From the NCBI GenBank assembly GCA_014281115.1, contig JACONQ010000008.1, forward strand, positions 1,798,001 through 1,862,000: DNA of 64,000 nt, given 5' to 3'. The notes under the pieces were generated by a model that was not told the DNA's origin, did no database searches, and saw nothing but the letters and a program-made list of their open reading frames with translations. This document shows positions 22,294 to 33,000 of this stretch, in pieces (position 1 is the first letter of the stretch; every line of letters begins with the position of its first letter). Both the position numbers and the translations under genes were made by a program. The DNA comes from Laburnicola sp. R22_1 (taxonomy: Eukaryota; Ascomycota; Dothideomycetes; Pleosporales; Didymosphaeriaceae).

Positions 22294-23334
22294 ATGGCAC
22301 CCGGCGCCCTCGTCGAGCTCGAGACGCCCAACGTAGCCGAGCCCTTCAACACCCGTGATGGCCTTGCCCTTGAAGCCACCTCAGATGCCATCGACGACGT
22401 GAACGTGCTCAAGGCCGCCCTAAATGTCAAAAACGGCACCGCCACACAAGAAGAAAAAGACTTCTACGCGCAACCCCAATTCGACGCCGACAAGGACAAG
22501 ACGCAATTCCGCCGATACGAGGACGCCTGCGACCGCGTCAAAAACTTCTACAAAGAGCAGCACGAAAAGCAAACGGTAGCGTACAACCTCAAAGCCCGCA
22601 ACGACTTCTACAGCAAGACGCGCGCCGAAATGACCGTCTGGGAGGCCATGGAGAAACTCAACACGCTCATCGACGAGAGCGACCCGGACACGAGTCTGAG
22701 TCAAATCGAGCACTTGCTCCAGAGTGCCGAAGCGATCCGCCGCGACGGCAAGCCCCGCTGGATGCAGCTCGTCGGCCTGATCCACGACCTCGGCAAGCTC
22801 CTCTTCTTCTACGGCGCCCGCGGACAATGGGACGTCGTCGGCGACACGTTCCCCGTCGGCTGCGCTTTCGACAACCGCATCATCTACCCAGACACTTTCG
22901 GGGGGAATCCCGACCACGGCAACGACATTTACGGCACCGAGCACGGTATATACACGCCTGGGTGTGGGCTCGACAACGTCATGCTGAGCTGGGGCCACGA
23001 CGAGTACTTGTACCATATTATGAAGGCGCAGAGCACGATTCCGGATGAGGGCCTTGCCATGATTAGGTATCATTCTTTTTATCCGTGGCATAGCCAGGGC
23101 GCGTATAGGTGGATGATGAACGAGAAGGATGAGAGGATGTTGGACGCTGTTAAGGCGTTTAACCCGTATGATCTTTATAGTAAGAGCGATGAGGTGCCTA
23201 AGGTGGAGGACTTGAAGGTGAGTTTTCTCTCTGAAAATTGTCCTTGTGATGACAGATGCTAATGTTGGGTTTAGGAGTATTATAAGGATGTCATTGATGA
23301 GTTTATTGGCTGGGATAAGAAGGTTCAGTGGTGA
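22294..23334 (+). CDS. MIOX: myo-Inositol oxygenase
   Basis: Exons 22294-23217 and 23275-23334 (GTGAGT donor, TTTAG acceptor) give 327 residues ending DKKVQW. The diiron enzyme cleaves myo-inositol with O2 to D-glucuronate. Six metal ligands of the family can be placed by motif: His140 (SQIEHLLQSAEAIR), His164-Asp165 (GLIHDLGKLL), His235 (SWGHDEYLY), His260 (IRYHSFYPWH) and Asp293 (AFNPYDLYSK). DESDPD and VGDTFPVGCAF are further family blocks. The N-terminal 70 residues are variable. The protein is cytosolic by absence of signals. It is read divergently from an aldo-keto reductase that could take its product, and is 10 kb from the SDR/MDR pair because of the transposon insertion. Confidence 0.96.
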
Positions 23335-24122
23335 GTCTTTTTGGTTGAGAGGGGCGGGTGTGGTCGCAGTCGATGGGCATAGCGAATGGGGAGGGTGGCT
23401 GTACATTTATTTATACCTCGGAAACGATTCTCCCCCGGGGTCAATCCGTGATGTCACGTGATCCCGGGCCGGCTGTTTGACCGACCACCGTGTTACGTAA
23501 TCGATAATTTCTTCGACAACATTTTTTGCTGCAGACGATGCTGTTGTGCAAAATATTAACAACAAAATTATTGTTATTTTGTGTATATTTTGTTACTACT
23601 ACTGTGTGCTAGGGACTAGATTATAGTGCCTCTAGTTTTACTCCTCTCTGTGTATGGTGCGGACTCGACCTTGGTTAGAATCTCCACACGACGAAGATCT
23701 TCAATACCTCGGAAACGGAGTGCCGAAAAGGCCCATGGAACATTTATGTCGTTTCTTCTTTTTTTTTCTTTTTTTTTTTTTTTTTTTTGCCTGTGCCCTG
23801 TCGTGCGTGAGTGACAATTCAGTAACATGATTTCCAAAGCATCTAATCATTCCTTGTGAAGCGGCAAATAGAAGACTCGCCATTGCCTTGACAATGATAT
23901 TTCATCCGAAAACATACACCAATAGCCCCCTCCACACCACCTCTCCAGCGCCATTCAGACAAATCCACGAAATCTCCACTGCCCAATTCGCCAGCCAGTC
24001 TCCAACCCAACCCCCACTCACTCCCAGACACACTCTTCCCTTTCCATATCCGCATCAACCGCTCCTCAGCTCCCCTCCAAACCCATCCCCGCCCTCTTTA
24101 TCTACTCCTACCATCCTCAAAC
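23335..24122. other. Intergenic, no gene seen
   Basis: This holds the 3' regions of two convergent genes, a poly-T tract at about 23755-23788 and a short direct repeat ATACCTCGGAAACG near 23414 and 23704. Short open frames here have no protein-like features. Confidence 0.5.
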
Positions 24123-27100
24123 TCACTCCCCAACCACCCTTTGCATGGCCTTCATCTTCGCCCGACACACCCCACACAAAGAGTCCACGGCCCCGACACC
24201 CGCGCAAACATCGCACATCTGCACGCTCCGCTCTGCAGCGCCGTGCGAGAAGAGATCCGCGGAACAGGTCTTGCAGAGCCAGCTTGGTTTGTAGGCGTGT
24301 GTGAGGAGCGTGTTGGTTATGTAGTGGAGTTCGCTCATGGGGGATGTTGGAGATTGCGAAGGGGCGGATGGGGTGGAAGGTTGGGGGTGCGTTGGGGTAA
24401 GAAAGGTGGGTGGTGTTGTGTTGCCTCTGAAGACTGGGGTTGGCGGTGGGTTGGGAGATGTTGTTGTTGCGTTGCCGCCGAAGATTGGTGTTGGCTTTGG
24501 GGAGGCAGATGATGGCGCTGTGATGTTGCCGAAGAGCGGCTTCCCGTTGGTAGGAAGCGGTGTAAAATTACTCCCAGAGGACGGCGCTGTATTGTTACCG
24601 GAGAGCGGCTTCTCTTTGGTAAGAAATGGTGTCAAAGTAGACCCGAAAGGCGGCACTGCGTTAGCTGAAGATGTCGTCGCAAGCTGTCCGAAAAGACCAT
24701 ATAGAGGCGTGGCTTGAGAAGGCTGGCCAAAAAGATCAGACGGCGCTGCGCATTGAGTGTTGCCAAATTGGGGAACAGAACCTGAAGTCGGCGTCGGTGC
24801 TGAAGCTGAAGTGGAAGACTGGCCTGCGACGCTGCCACTGTGCCAAGCCTCTTGCTTCACTTGGTGCACTGTATCAGTCTGGTCCGCATATTCGGCGGTG
24901 ATCGAAGGTCCTAGTGCAGCGTTTTCAGAGACAAGCGGCGGAGAGGGTGATCGAAAGGCACCGGGTATTCGCTGCTCGAACTTGCTTCCAGACTTTTTGA
25001 CTACGATTTGCTCATCTCTAGACTTAGTCTGGGCAGTGTGCGCTCCATCCAGTGCTTTCTTGTGAAGTTTCGTCGTGCTACTTGACTCTTGCACCACATT
25101 ACCGGACCCAGTCTCGGATTGATCCGTCTTCGCAGGAACTGTATCCCGAGACAAATCACCCGCAATTTTGGAACTGGGCGAATGAGCAGCACTTCCAGAT
25201 AACCCTTTCGTAGCAGCCGCAAGCTTCTGTTCAAAAGCCGACGAAGATACACTATACGATGCAGTCTTAGACGGACCACAGGTGAGTAGACCATCCCATA
25301 AGGATTTACCAGTCCTCATGTGAGACGTGGTCGGCACTATTGGGCTACCAAGTAGTCGTTCCTTAGTGGCCGACAGTTCTTTTTCAAAAGACAACGGCGG
25401 TGTATTGCATGGCGGCTCTATAGGTGGATACAAAGCAAGCATTCTGCCCGAGTAAGAGTTGAAATCCCCAATGTGTGGATCAATCGGCACGGGTGAGCTG
25501 CTGAATAGTCGGTCCGTAGTGGTTGAGAGCTTTCGTCCCAGAAAGGGCGAGAATAGGTCGTTTGCAGCAGCCGTAGAGGTATTGGTTTTCCCCATGTAAG
25601 AGGTGCTCAATAAGGCTGAGTTGCCGAATAGGCTTTCTGCGATAGATCCAGGCTTCGGTCCGGAAAATGATGGGGCATCGGACACTGTAGGCTTGAACCC
25701 TGGGGTGGATGGCTTAGTAGCGAAAACGTTACTCCCTGAAGGCTTGAGATTGCCGATATGAGAACTGGTTGGTAGCGTTGAGCTGCCGAGCAGACTCCCT
25801 CTGAAAGCAGGCAAAGGCTTCTGTATAGAAGGTAGTGAGAAAGCATTAGAGCCAGTCGTTGTGGTCCTCGGAGCTGGCATAGGTGCTTTGGCAAAGAACA
25901 AGTCACTTGTTGAAGTCCCCGCATTTCCGCCTGCAACGTCGCGGGAGAGCCGAGGTCTGTGAACAGCTTTCCCGCGTTGGTCCAAGAGTACCGCGCAAAC
26001 AAAGGCGAGTTGTCTGACTTGGTCGGTTTACATAAGAAGCTGAACGTAGATTGTGCATCAGAAGTCTCGCCACCCTTCGATGTAGTGGAATCTTTGTGAC
26101 CATTTGAGCCGACGGTGTGGCCTGTTGCCAGGTCCGCCGCACGGAGCTCCTCAAAGGAGATGGGCATGTCCAGATAGAGCGACAAGGCCTGGAAAACGTC
26201 GTCTCCTATCCGAGTGCAAATCTTCTCACCATGTGGCTTTTGACGGTATAGTTGGACACCGACTCGCTTGTTGATGCTCTGGATTGAGTAGTCGATGGGC
26301 AAAAAAGGTGAGGGTGTAGTACCGGAAGCAGAAGATGAAGGTACGTTGTGAGTTGTGGAATCTCCGAAAAACCCTTTTGGGTTTGAAACGAAGACTCTTT
26401 CCGTAGAATGGTGTTCTCCGGTGGGCAGACCTCCAGACCCCAGCGCAGATGGCTCCTTCTCCTCCTCTTCTACATTCGCAATCCTCAGCACAAACACCAC
26501 ATTCTTGAATTTGAACGTGCCCATCTTCGTCATCATGTCGACTTCAGTTCCGGTCTGAGCGGAGACTAACCTCCCGCCACTCTTTTTCAAATAATGTTGA
26601 TCATTCGCAATTGATGCGGGTGTAATGCGCGGACGTCATCAATGACGGAGTGCTCTGGCCCAAGTGCGCGTATATGCTTCTCAATTCCTGCAGCATCGAG
26701 AGGGAGCTGGTTAACCTTGTAGGAACATTTGACAGAAGCTTGAGAGGTGTCTTCAAAGACAGGGCGAAGAACCCATGCTTCGAGGTGAGTGGAACTGTCT
26801 GCAGATAACGGTGCAGACTCATCAGGCACAGCACAGCTAGTGTCAGCTAAGTTGGTTGGAAGATCGGCGTCCTCTATCTCGATCGTAGTTGAAGTGCCAG
26901 TTGTCGGCTGTGTTCCAGGTTGACCATTTTCAGTCGTCGCCGCTTGGTCGGATTGCGTGTCTTTCGCTAGAGCTGACTGTTCTGTAGATTCAGTAGTAGC
27001 CTCGCAGTCGGCGGGCGTATTCTCTTCGGATAAAGACTTTAATGACGATTGGTCGTTCTCATCGGAACTATCCTCCTCCTCCACTCCCCGTCCTTCTCCG

Positions 27101-27213
27101 TCATCCGTCCAAGCACCAACACCAGTACCATATGTTGAGGCGGAATTAATGGTTAGGCTGCCGTCATTCAAAGAATCAGCGTCAGCGCACTCTGCGCTGC
27201 CCGAGCCTCCCAT
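24123..27213 (-). CDS. Unrecognised FG-like, low-complexity protein with C-terminal Cys motifs
   Basis: Three long open segments in three frames belong to one minus-strand gene: 27213 to about 26600, about 26590 to about 26030, and about 25940 to 24123. Frame changes near 26600 and 25950 imply two introns. A likely second intron runs from GTAAAC near 26032 to a TTGCAG acceptor near 25934; the first junction is unresolved. The N-terminal part is acidic and Ser/Thr/Glu-rich. The middle contains GTFKFKNVVFVLRIANVEEE. The C-terminal 600 residues have scattered FG-like units (DLFGQP, YGLFGQL, PLFGN, PIFGG), as in nucleoporin-like or intrinsically disordered proteins. The tail has three CxxC pairs (CKTC, CDVC, CGVC), perhaps a zinc site. 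I do not recognise the family; a nuclear pore role is only a guess. Confidence 0.55.
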
Positions 27214-27956
27214 TGCAATGCTCTGCTCTGTCAGCGCGCGTGATGCAGACGTTGAAATATGTCAATCAAGAGGCGGGTTTACGCGATGGATTGATTGAGA
27301 TTGAGGAGCGTATCGCGGGTCAGTGCGAGTGTGTAGGCAGAGTACTTTTATGTAAGGTGCGGCTCGTGCGCTCGGGCCCGCCCGGGCGGGGCTTGCGCCT
27401 TGGCTGGTGAATGTCTTGCTGTGTCTGTGAAAGCCTCCAATACATCTCTAGAAAGTTCGGCAATAAAATTCAACACACTACCTTGATACGTTCGAGGTAT
27501 ACGCACCTGCAGGAATAGCCAGCAGTTTTGGCCTGGGATCGCTGGTTCGGTGGTACCTGTTGTTGTCGCTGTTGTTGCTGCTGCTTGTGATGGCGGACTC
27601 TGGTCGGTGGAAGGGGGATTGTATGGGGTTGCGTCCAGATCAACGTATTGCTGCCCTTGTTTGCTTGCGTCGAATTCCCTGATGCAGTCTGATAAGTTCG
27701 CGCCCTGGTAGCTGGATGCGTTGCTGTGCAGGATTCCAGGGCGTTCGCGTGGGTAAGCACGGCGATCCAGCAGGTGGCGGCTGACGTTTGACGTTCAAAA
27801 AGCACCTTGTTGTCGATTCCCGTGCGTGCCCTGGAAGCTTGGAAGGTTCTTGCGTACGGGTTGCTGCGAATAGATGAGACCACGTTGGCGCTAAGATTTT
27901 CCAAGGCGCCACGTGGGGCGCCTGGGCAAGGCTTGACGTTTCTTGGTATTGCTTAG
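27214..27956. promoter_or_regulatory. Divergent upstream region
   Basis: This interval lies between the starts of the FG-like protein and the small basic protein. It contains a GC-rich palindromic stretch near 27376-27394 (GCCCGCCCGGGCGGGGC) and a GTTGTTGCTGCTG tract near 27560. No coding region is supported. Confidence 0.4.
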
Positions 27957-28342
27957 ATGTTTGAATGGCCCGTGACGGCGCCGCGCGTGTTTCCTACCCT
28001 CGATGAGTTGGCGGACGCAAAGGAAGACAGCGCCAAAGCCAAGAAGAAGTCAGCCGTCAAGCGCAGTGGAAAGTTTGCCGGCGAGTACATGGACAAGAGA
28101 GCTAGGGCAAGGTGGGCCGGGGAGAACCCCGATAGCAACATGGCCAATGCTATAGGTAAAGAGAAATCCTCCTCTCGATATGCCGACCCGAACCACTCTG
28201 ATAGTAGTGGAGATCCCATTGCTTTGTTAACAGGAGGGTAAGTAGCGCCAGTGGGTTTGCTTTTCCTCAACACAGACTGACCACCGACAGATTTATCCAA
28301 GCAGGGCTTGGTTCGCGTGGTGGTCGCGGTGGTGGTCATTAA
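27957..28342 (+). CDS. Small basic protein of 110 residues, unknown
   Basis: Exons 27957-28237 and 28291-28342 (GTAAGT donor, GACAG acceptor) join in phase 2. The translation has a Lys-rich segment at residues 22-40 (KEDSAKAKKKSAVKRSG) and KFAGEYMDKRARARWAGE. It ends FIQAGLGSRGGRGGGH, an RGG-like tail. Together these suggest a nucleic-acid-binding or nuclear protein, but I do not recognise a family. No membrane segment is present. Confidence 0.65.
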
Positions 28343-28848
28343 TTTTCATGTAGCTACTTACCATAGAGTATTATCTATGAGTACCGCTCTAATTGAGAAA
28401 GATTGGGTCCAGAAATGTACGGGTCTCTTCACTTGAAGGTGAAGAGATCACTTAATTGCATGAGGAATCAATTAAACTCTTCAGGTTGCTGTTTGTGGCT
28501 TCTTGAATATGCACTCCTGACTGGTTCGATAAGCCTCTATCACATGTGACGGTATCTTAGTGTCCAAATTATTTCCAGGTTATGCGGGGGCTTTGTGGGC
28601 AGCATGTGAGGCGTTCCTGGGTGGTGCACGCTTACGTCATAGCGCTAGTATACATAGGGCCGCTCGGAGAAGCCGCCTGCATCAACCTTACATCCCACTT
28701 TATCAGGTTTGAGACTAGATTGCTCCTCAGCGATCGCTGCAGAGCAACATGCTCTTTCCCCAGATTTTCTCTCTTTCTGCAAATCCCTTGCAGTTTCGAA
28801 CGACGACTGTCGGCCCGAAAGAAAACGGATCCAGACCTCAGTACTGAT
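28343..28848. other. Intergenic 3' region, no gene seen
   Basis: A convergent interval between the small basic protein and the P450. No open frame with protein-like composition was found. Confidence 0.55.
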
Positions 28849-30527
28849 CTACAGCCTGCTCCACAGCGCTACCTTGACCCCATTTCCATGGCTAAGCGTT
28901 AACGCCACATTCTCGCAGAAATCACCCCCGCGGGCTTCGATCCGCGCGAAGCGCTGGACGAGGCGCACCACGACGTAGCTGACTTCAATCAGGGCACTCT
29001 GCTGGCCCAGGCACACGCGTGGACCGCCATTGAACGGCAGGTACGCCCACCCCGGCCGCAGAGGCTGCGCAGCATCAAGCCAGCATGACGGTCGAAAAGC
29101 GTCGGCATCGGCACCGTACATGTCGGGAAGCCGATGCATCGCCCACACCGAGTAGTGCACCGCGGTGCCCTTGGCGAAAAAGACGGGTGCGCAGCCGTCG
29201 GCACCACCTCCGCGCGGGATGGTGGTGTGGCGCGTAGCGAAGCGCATGTTGACGGGTACGGGAGGGTGGAGGCGTAGAGCTGGGGAAAGTCAAAAAGAAC
29301 AGATTAGAAAAAGAGGCCCGGGATATTTGCTTAAAGAGGTGGTACCTTACTCTCGTCGATGATGCTTCGCAGAAGTTTCATGCCCTTCAGCGTGTCGTAG
29401 TCGGGCATGCGCCCCTCCAGCTGGTCCACCTCGGCCGTCAGCGCACCCCAGACGTCGGGATGCTGGGCCAGGAAGTAAAAGATGCTGCTCAGCAGGTCGG
29501 CCGTGGTATCCCGGGCGGCCAGGAGCACGTTCAGAAGCTCGTTGCGGAGCTGGGTCGGGTCGCGGCAGACCGATGACAGCTCCGAGAGCAGGTTGTACCG
29601 ACGCGTCTTGACGCCGTCGGCGCTCGTCTTACCATCCTGCAGCATGTCGGCGATGTAGCTGTCTACGAAGGCGTGCACCGTATCGCAGGCTTTTTCGAAG
29701 CCCGCGTTCTTCTTCAAGCCGTCAACGAGCCCTACGAGCTTGCCCAGGCGCACTCGTTCGACCAGGCACGCTTCGGCGTGGTCCCAGGATTCTGAGAAAT
29801 ACGACATGGCCGGGTTGGTCTGGCAGTTGACGGAGCGGCCTAGGAGGAACTCGGTGGAATTGTCAATGGTGAAGTTACAGAACAACCGTTGTAGGTCAAC
29901 AATCTCGCCTTCCTCGGGCAATTTCTCAATGAGGTGCACCACGTGTGTCTCGATGCATTCCAAGTCGGCTACTTGGGCTCTGATGAAGCTGGGCCGAATA
30001 AGTGCCTATTCCATTGTCAGCCACCTATCCTGACCCACAGGAACGTTAAATTCCCCGCCGAAACTTGCCCTGGAATGTTCCCAATGCGCGCCGTCGGTCG
30101 TAAAGATACCATAGCCAAGGAGACGACCCATGGCACGCACCCTTGTTCCAAGACTGAAGTCGTCAAATTTCAACGCCAAAATAGCCTTGACATTCTCAGG
30201 CTCACAAGTCATGATCAAGGGCTGCCCCATGAGCCGTAGCGTTAGAGTGTGCTGGTCCGTCGTCATGTAGCGTTGTGTTAGGGTCGTGAGTATTTTTCCC
30301 TCAAGAGCCTTCTGCTTGAAGGTCCGAAACTGATCGAGGCCTAGTACGGGGTCGATCTGTCCCCATTGTGCAGCAGCCTTGCATCCCGTCTGGCGTTTGA
30401 AAGCCTGTACTTTGATGATAGAGATGACCCATAGTCCAAGCCCATAAACGACGAAGAGCGCCAAAGCAATCACAGCGACGTGATCCAGATGCATCTTGTT
30501 CGATGTAGCAAAGTCGTTATCTAGCAA
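28849..30527 (-). CDS. Cytochrome P450, CYP52-like
   Basis: Exons 30069-30527, 29351-30005 and 28849-29279 join to 514 residues. Intron 1 has a GC donor (GCAAGT) with branch site CTGAC and TAG acceptor; intron 2 is GTAAGG-CCCCAG. An N-terminal membrane anchor (VIALALFVVYGLGLWVI) marks an ER P450. The I-helix motif is AARDTT, the ExxR motif is ETLR (Glu371, Arg374), and the heme loop is FNGGPRVCLG with Cys461. PVPVNMRFATRHTTIPRGGG and YSVWAMHRLPDMYG resemble the CYP52 clan, which hydroxylates alkanes and fatty acids. Substrate is inferred only from that resemblance. An alternative start at Met12 (30494) would also keep the anchor. No pathway neighbours are evident. Confidence 0.9.
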
Positions 30528-30874
30528 GGGAAGGGTTATGACGAGGTCAATTCAGAGGTTATCACCGTAGGTTTCATTCGCGTGGCTCTCGTCTTGACGA
30601 CTAGTTACTTGACTGGCAGTGTGGTGTGAGACTTTGCAGGCGCCCGAAGAGGCAAACGGTCCATAACAGTTTGTTGGGGGTTTCTGTTTCGGGCCAGGCC
30701 CGTTACGAACTGCCAGGTATGTCAAGTTTTTGTCCTACCCGGCTGTCCATATCTAGTAATAGACCTTTATCTAACTAGCCGAGTTTGGTAATGGCTGTTG
30801 TGATTGCATTGGGCAGCCTAATCGATTTACTTAGTACTCTAGCTGACAGTGGGGCAGAAGGTTGGAGGAGAGTA
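30528..30874. promoter_or_regulatory. P450 upstream region, interrupted by a transposon
   Basis: These 347 bp upstream of the P450 end with the TA target (30873-30874) of the next transposon. That element may therefore have displaced distal promoter sequence. No gene was seen. Confidence 0.4.
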
Positions 30875-33000
30875 CCCTGTCTCGGCAGTCAATGCGCACC
30901 GTCACTCAATGCGCAACCCCAACATGACGCGCCCCAACTTTGACGCGCCCCAACTCCACCAATATGGACCCAATTAACGCCGCGATAGCAGCAATCGAAG
31001 CGCAAGAACCAGGAGAATTTTTATCATACAATAAAATCGCCAAATAATTTGGTGTTGTACGCTCTACGTGGACGCGCAGGCACCAACGCGTCACGCAGGC
31101 GCGTACTATCACTGATGGTACACGTCGTCTACTCCATCCACAACAAGAAAAGGGGCTTCTACAATATATCACCTACCTTACTGAGCGTGGCCTTCCTCCT
31201 ACACGGCAGATGATACAAAATTTTGCTTCCTACATGGCAAAAAGAGACGTTAGCATGTCCTGGGTTGATCGCTTTGTTAGGCGCAACCCCGACTCCTTGA
31301 TCTCACGATGGACGACTGGGCTTGACAGCAATCGCCACAAGGCTGATTCAGAGGCAAAATACAGGCTCTACTTTGAGCTTCTACACAAGAAAATTACAGA
31401 GTATAGTATAGAGCCTCAGCATACGTACAATATGGACGAGAAAGGCTTCCTCCTTGGTATCACTGGCCGCTCAAAAAGGATCTTCGATAGGCCTCTATAT
31501 AAGAGTCGCCAAGTAAGGCAATCTATACAGGACGGCAGCCGTGAGTGGATCTCGCTCATCGCATGTATATGCGCCGACGGATCTACTGTTGATCCAGCGC
31601 TAATCTATCGATCTGACGCCGCGACTCTACAATCAAGCTGGGTTGAAGAAATCAACGTCAATTCTCACAGAGTCTTTATCACCTCATCAACCTCTAGATG
31701 GTCAAACAATGAGATAGGGCTTCAATGGCTTAAACAGGTGTTTGATCGCTGTACAAAGGAGAAGGCTCGACGGCAGTGGCGACTCCTAGTCCTTAATAGG
31801 CATGGATCTCACGTTACTATAGATTTTATCAACTACTGCGATCAGAATAAGATCCTCCTTGCGATATTTCCCCCTCATGCGACTTATACGCTGCAGCCTC
31901 TTAACGTCTGCGTATTTAAGTCTCTCTCAGCTGCCTACTCTGACGAGCTCTCCAGATACCTGTATAGGAGCCAAGGACTGTCAACAATCGCCAAAAGAGA
32001 CTTCTTTACGCTATTCTGGAAGGCCTGGACGACGTCAGTTACGCCGCAGTTGATTACCAAAGCTTTTAAGTGTACAGGTATCTCGCCGCCAGATCCAACG
32101 CCTATCCTCAAAAGGTTTAACAAAGAGACTCTGCCAGAGCCAGAATCACCAGTGAGCTCTACCTCAGTACTTAGCGCGTCAGATTGGCGTAAAATAGAGC
32201 GACTGTTACGCTCCACTGTGAAGGATATCGCGACTGAGGAGTCGCGTAAGCTGAGCCAGACGATACACTCAATCTCTGTACAAAAGCAGCTCCTAGAGCA
32301 TGAAAATAAGGGTCTCCGAGAAGCTCTTGCAAACCAGAAACGGCGTCAAACAAAAGGCAAGACTCTGCCCTTAGAGCAACCTAAGGAGTGGCATGGAGGA
32401 GCAGTTTTCTGGTCACCTGCCCGCGTACAGAGGGCGCGTAACTCGCTCAGCCAGCAGGAGGCTGAAAAACAACAGTTACAACTCCAAAAAGCTCAGCAGC
32501 AAGAGATCCATATAGCTAATAAACAGCTTAAAGCTCGTTTACAGCAGGAGAAGCGCGTTGAGCGGGCAGCAGCTAGAGATGCGCGCGCCAAGGAGAAAGC
32601 TGATCAAGCTGCTGAGCGACGCCTCCGTCAACAGGCTCGCAAGACTTAACAACAACTTCAAAAACGTCTCAAAATTGCCAAAAAGGGAAGTCAGAAAGCT
32701 TCAAAAGCTACTCATACAGTTACAAAGAGGAAGAAATCTACGCCAGCACCTGTACGCGTTGATGCGGCGGCATCTGCGCCATCAACGCCATCATCGCGCT
32801 GTGGCCGTATAATCAGAACACCAAGCAGATATCTATAATCTGACTAGCTAGCAATCATCTATAGCTCTATGAGAAGCCAACTCTAGAAAATCTCGCGATA
32901 AAAGCTTTTGTGTAGAGCTCTATAGCCTCATATTGCTGGCTGAGCGATTACGTTGGGGTTGCGCATTGAGTGACGGTGCGCATTGACTGCCGAGACAGGG
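30875..33000 (+). mobile_element. pogo/Fot-type DNA transposon (2,126 bp)
   Basis: The 49-bp inverted ends begin CCCTGTCTCGGCAGTCAATG, flanked by TA at 30873-30874 and 33001-33002. TCAATGCGCA occurs twice in each end at a 17-bp period. The two ends look identical by eye over 49 bp, so the element is fairly young, although its transposase is damaged. It inserted between the P450 promoter and a gene-poor stretch. Confidence 0.94.
30964..32838 (+). pseudogene. pogo-type transposase with two stops and altered catalytic residues
   Basis: The frame runs from ATG 30964 to a stop at 32838 (625 codons). It is broken by TAA at 31045-31047 (in AK-stop-FGV) and TAA at 32647-32649, both likely former CAA. 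The longest open part is 31210-32646. It shows the CENP-B-like helix region (MSWVDRFVRRNPDSL), the first catalytic Asp in YNMDEKGFLLG, then LLVLNRHGSH and LQPLNVCVF. In those last two the second and third catalytic Asp are Asn. A long Gln/Lys/Arg-rich coiled-coil tail follows. All changes fit G-to-A or C-to-T. It should be catalytically dead. Confidence 0.88.

Noticed and set aside
22420..23406. 328-codon minus-strand frame opposite MIOX
   Set aside because: MIOX is certain by its metal ligands; the opposite frame is a GC-biased shadow.
23413..23717. Direct repeat ATACCTCGGAAACG flanking 290 bp after MIOX
   Set aside because: Too short, with no inverted ends or transposon features; could be chance.
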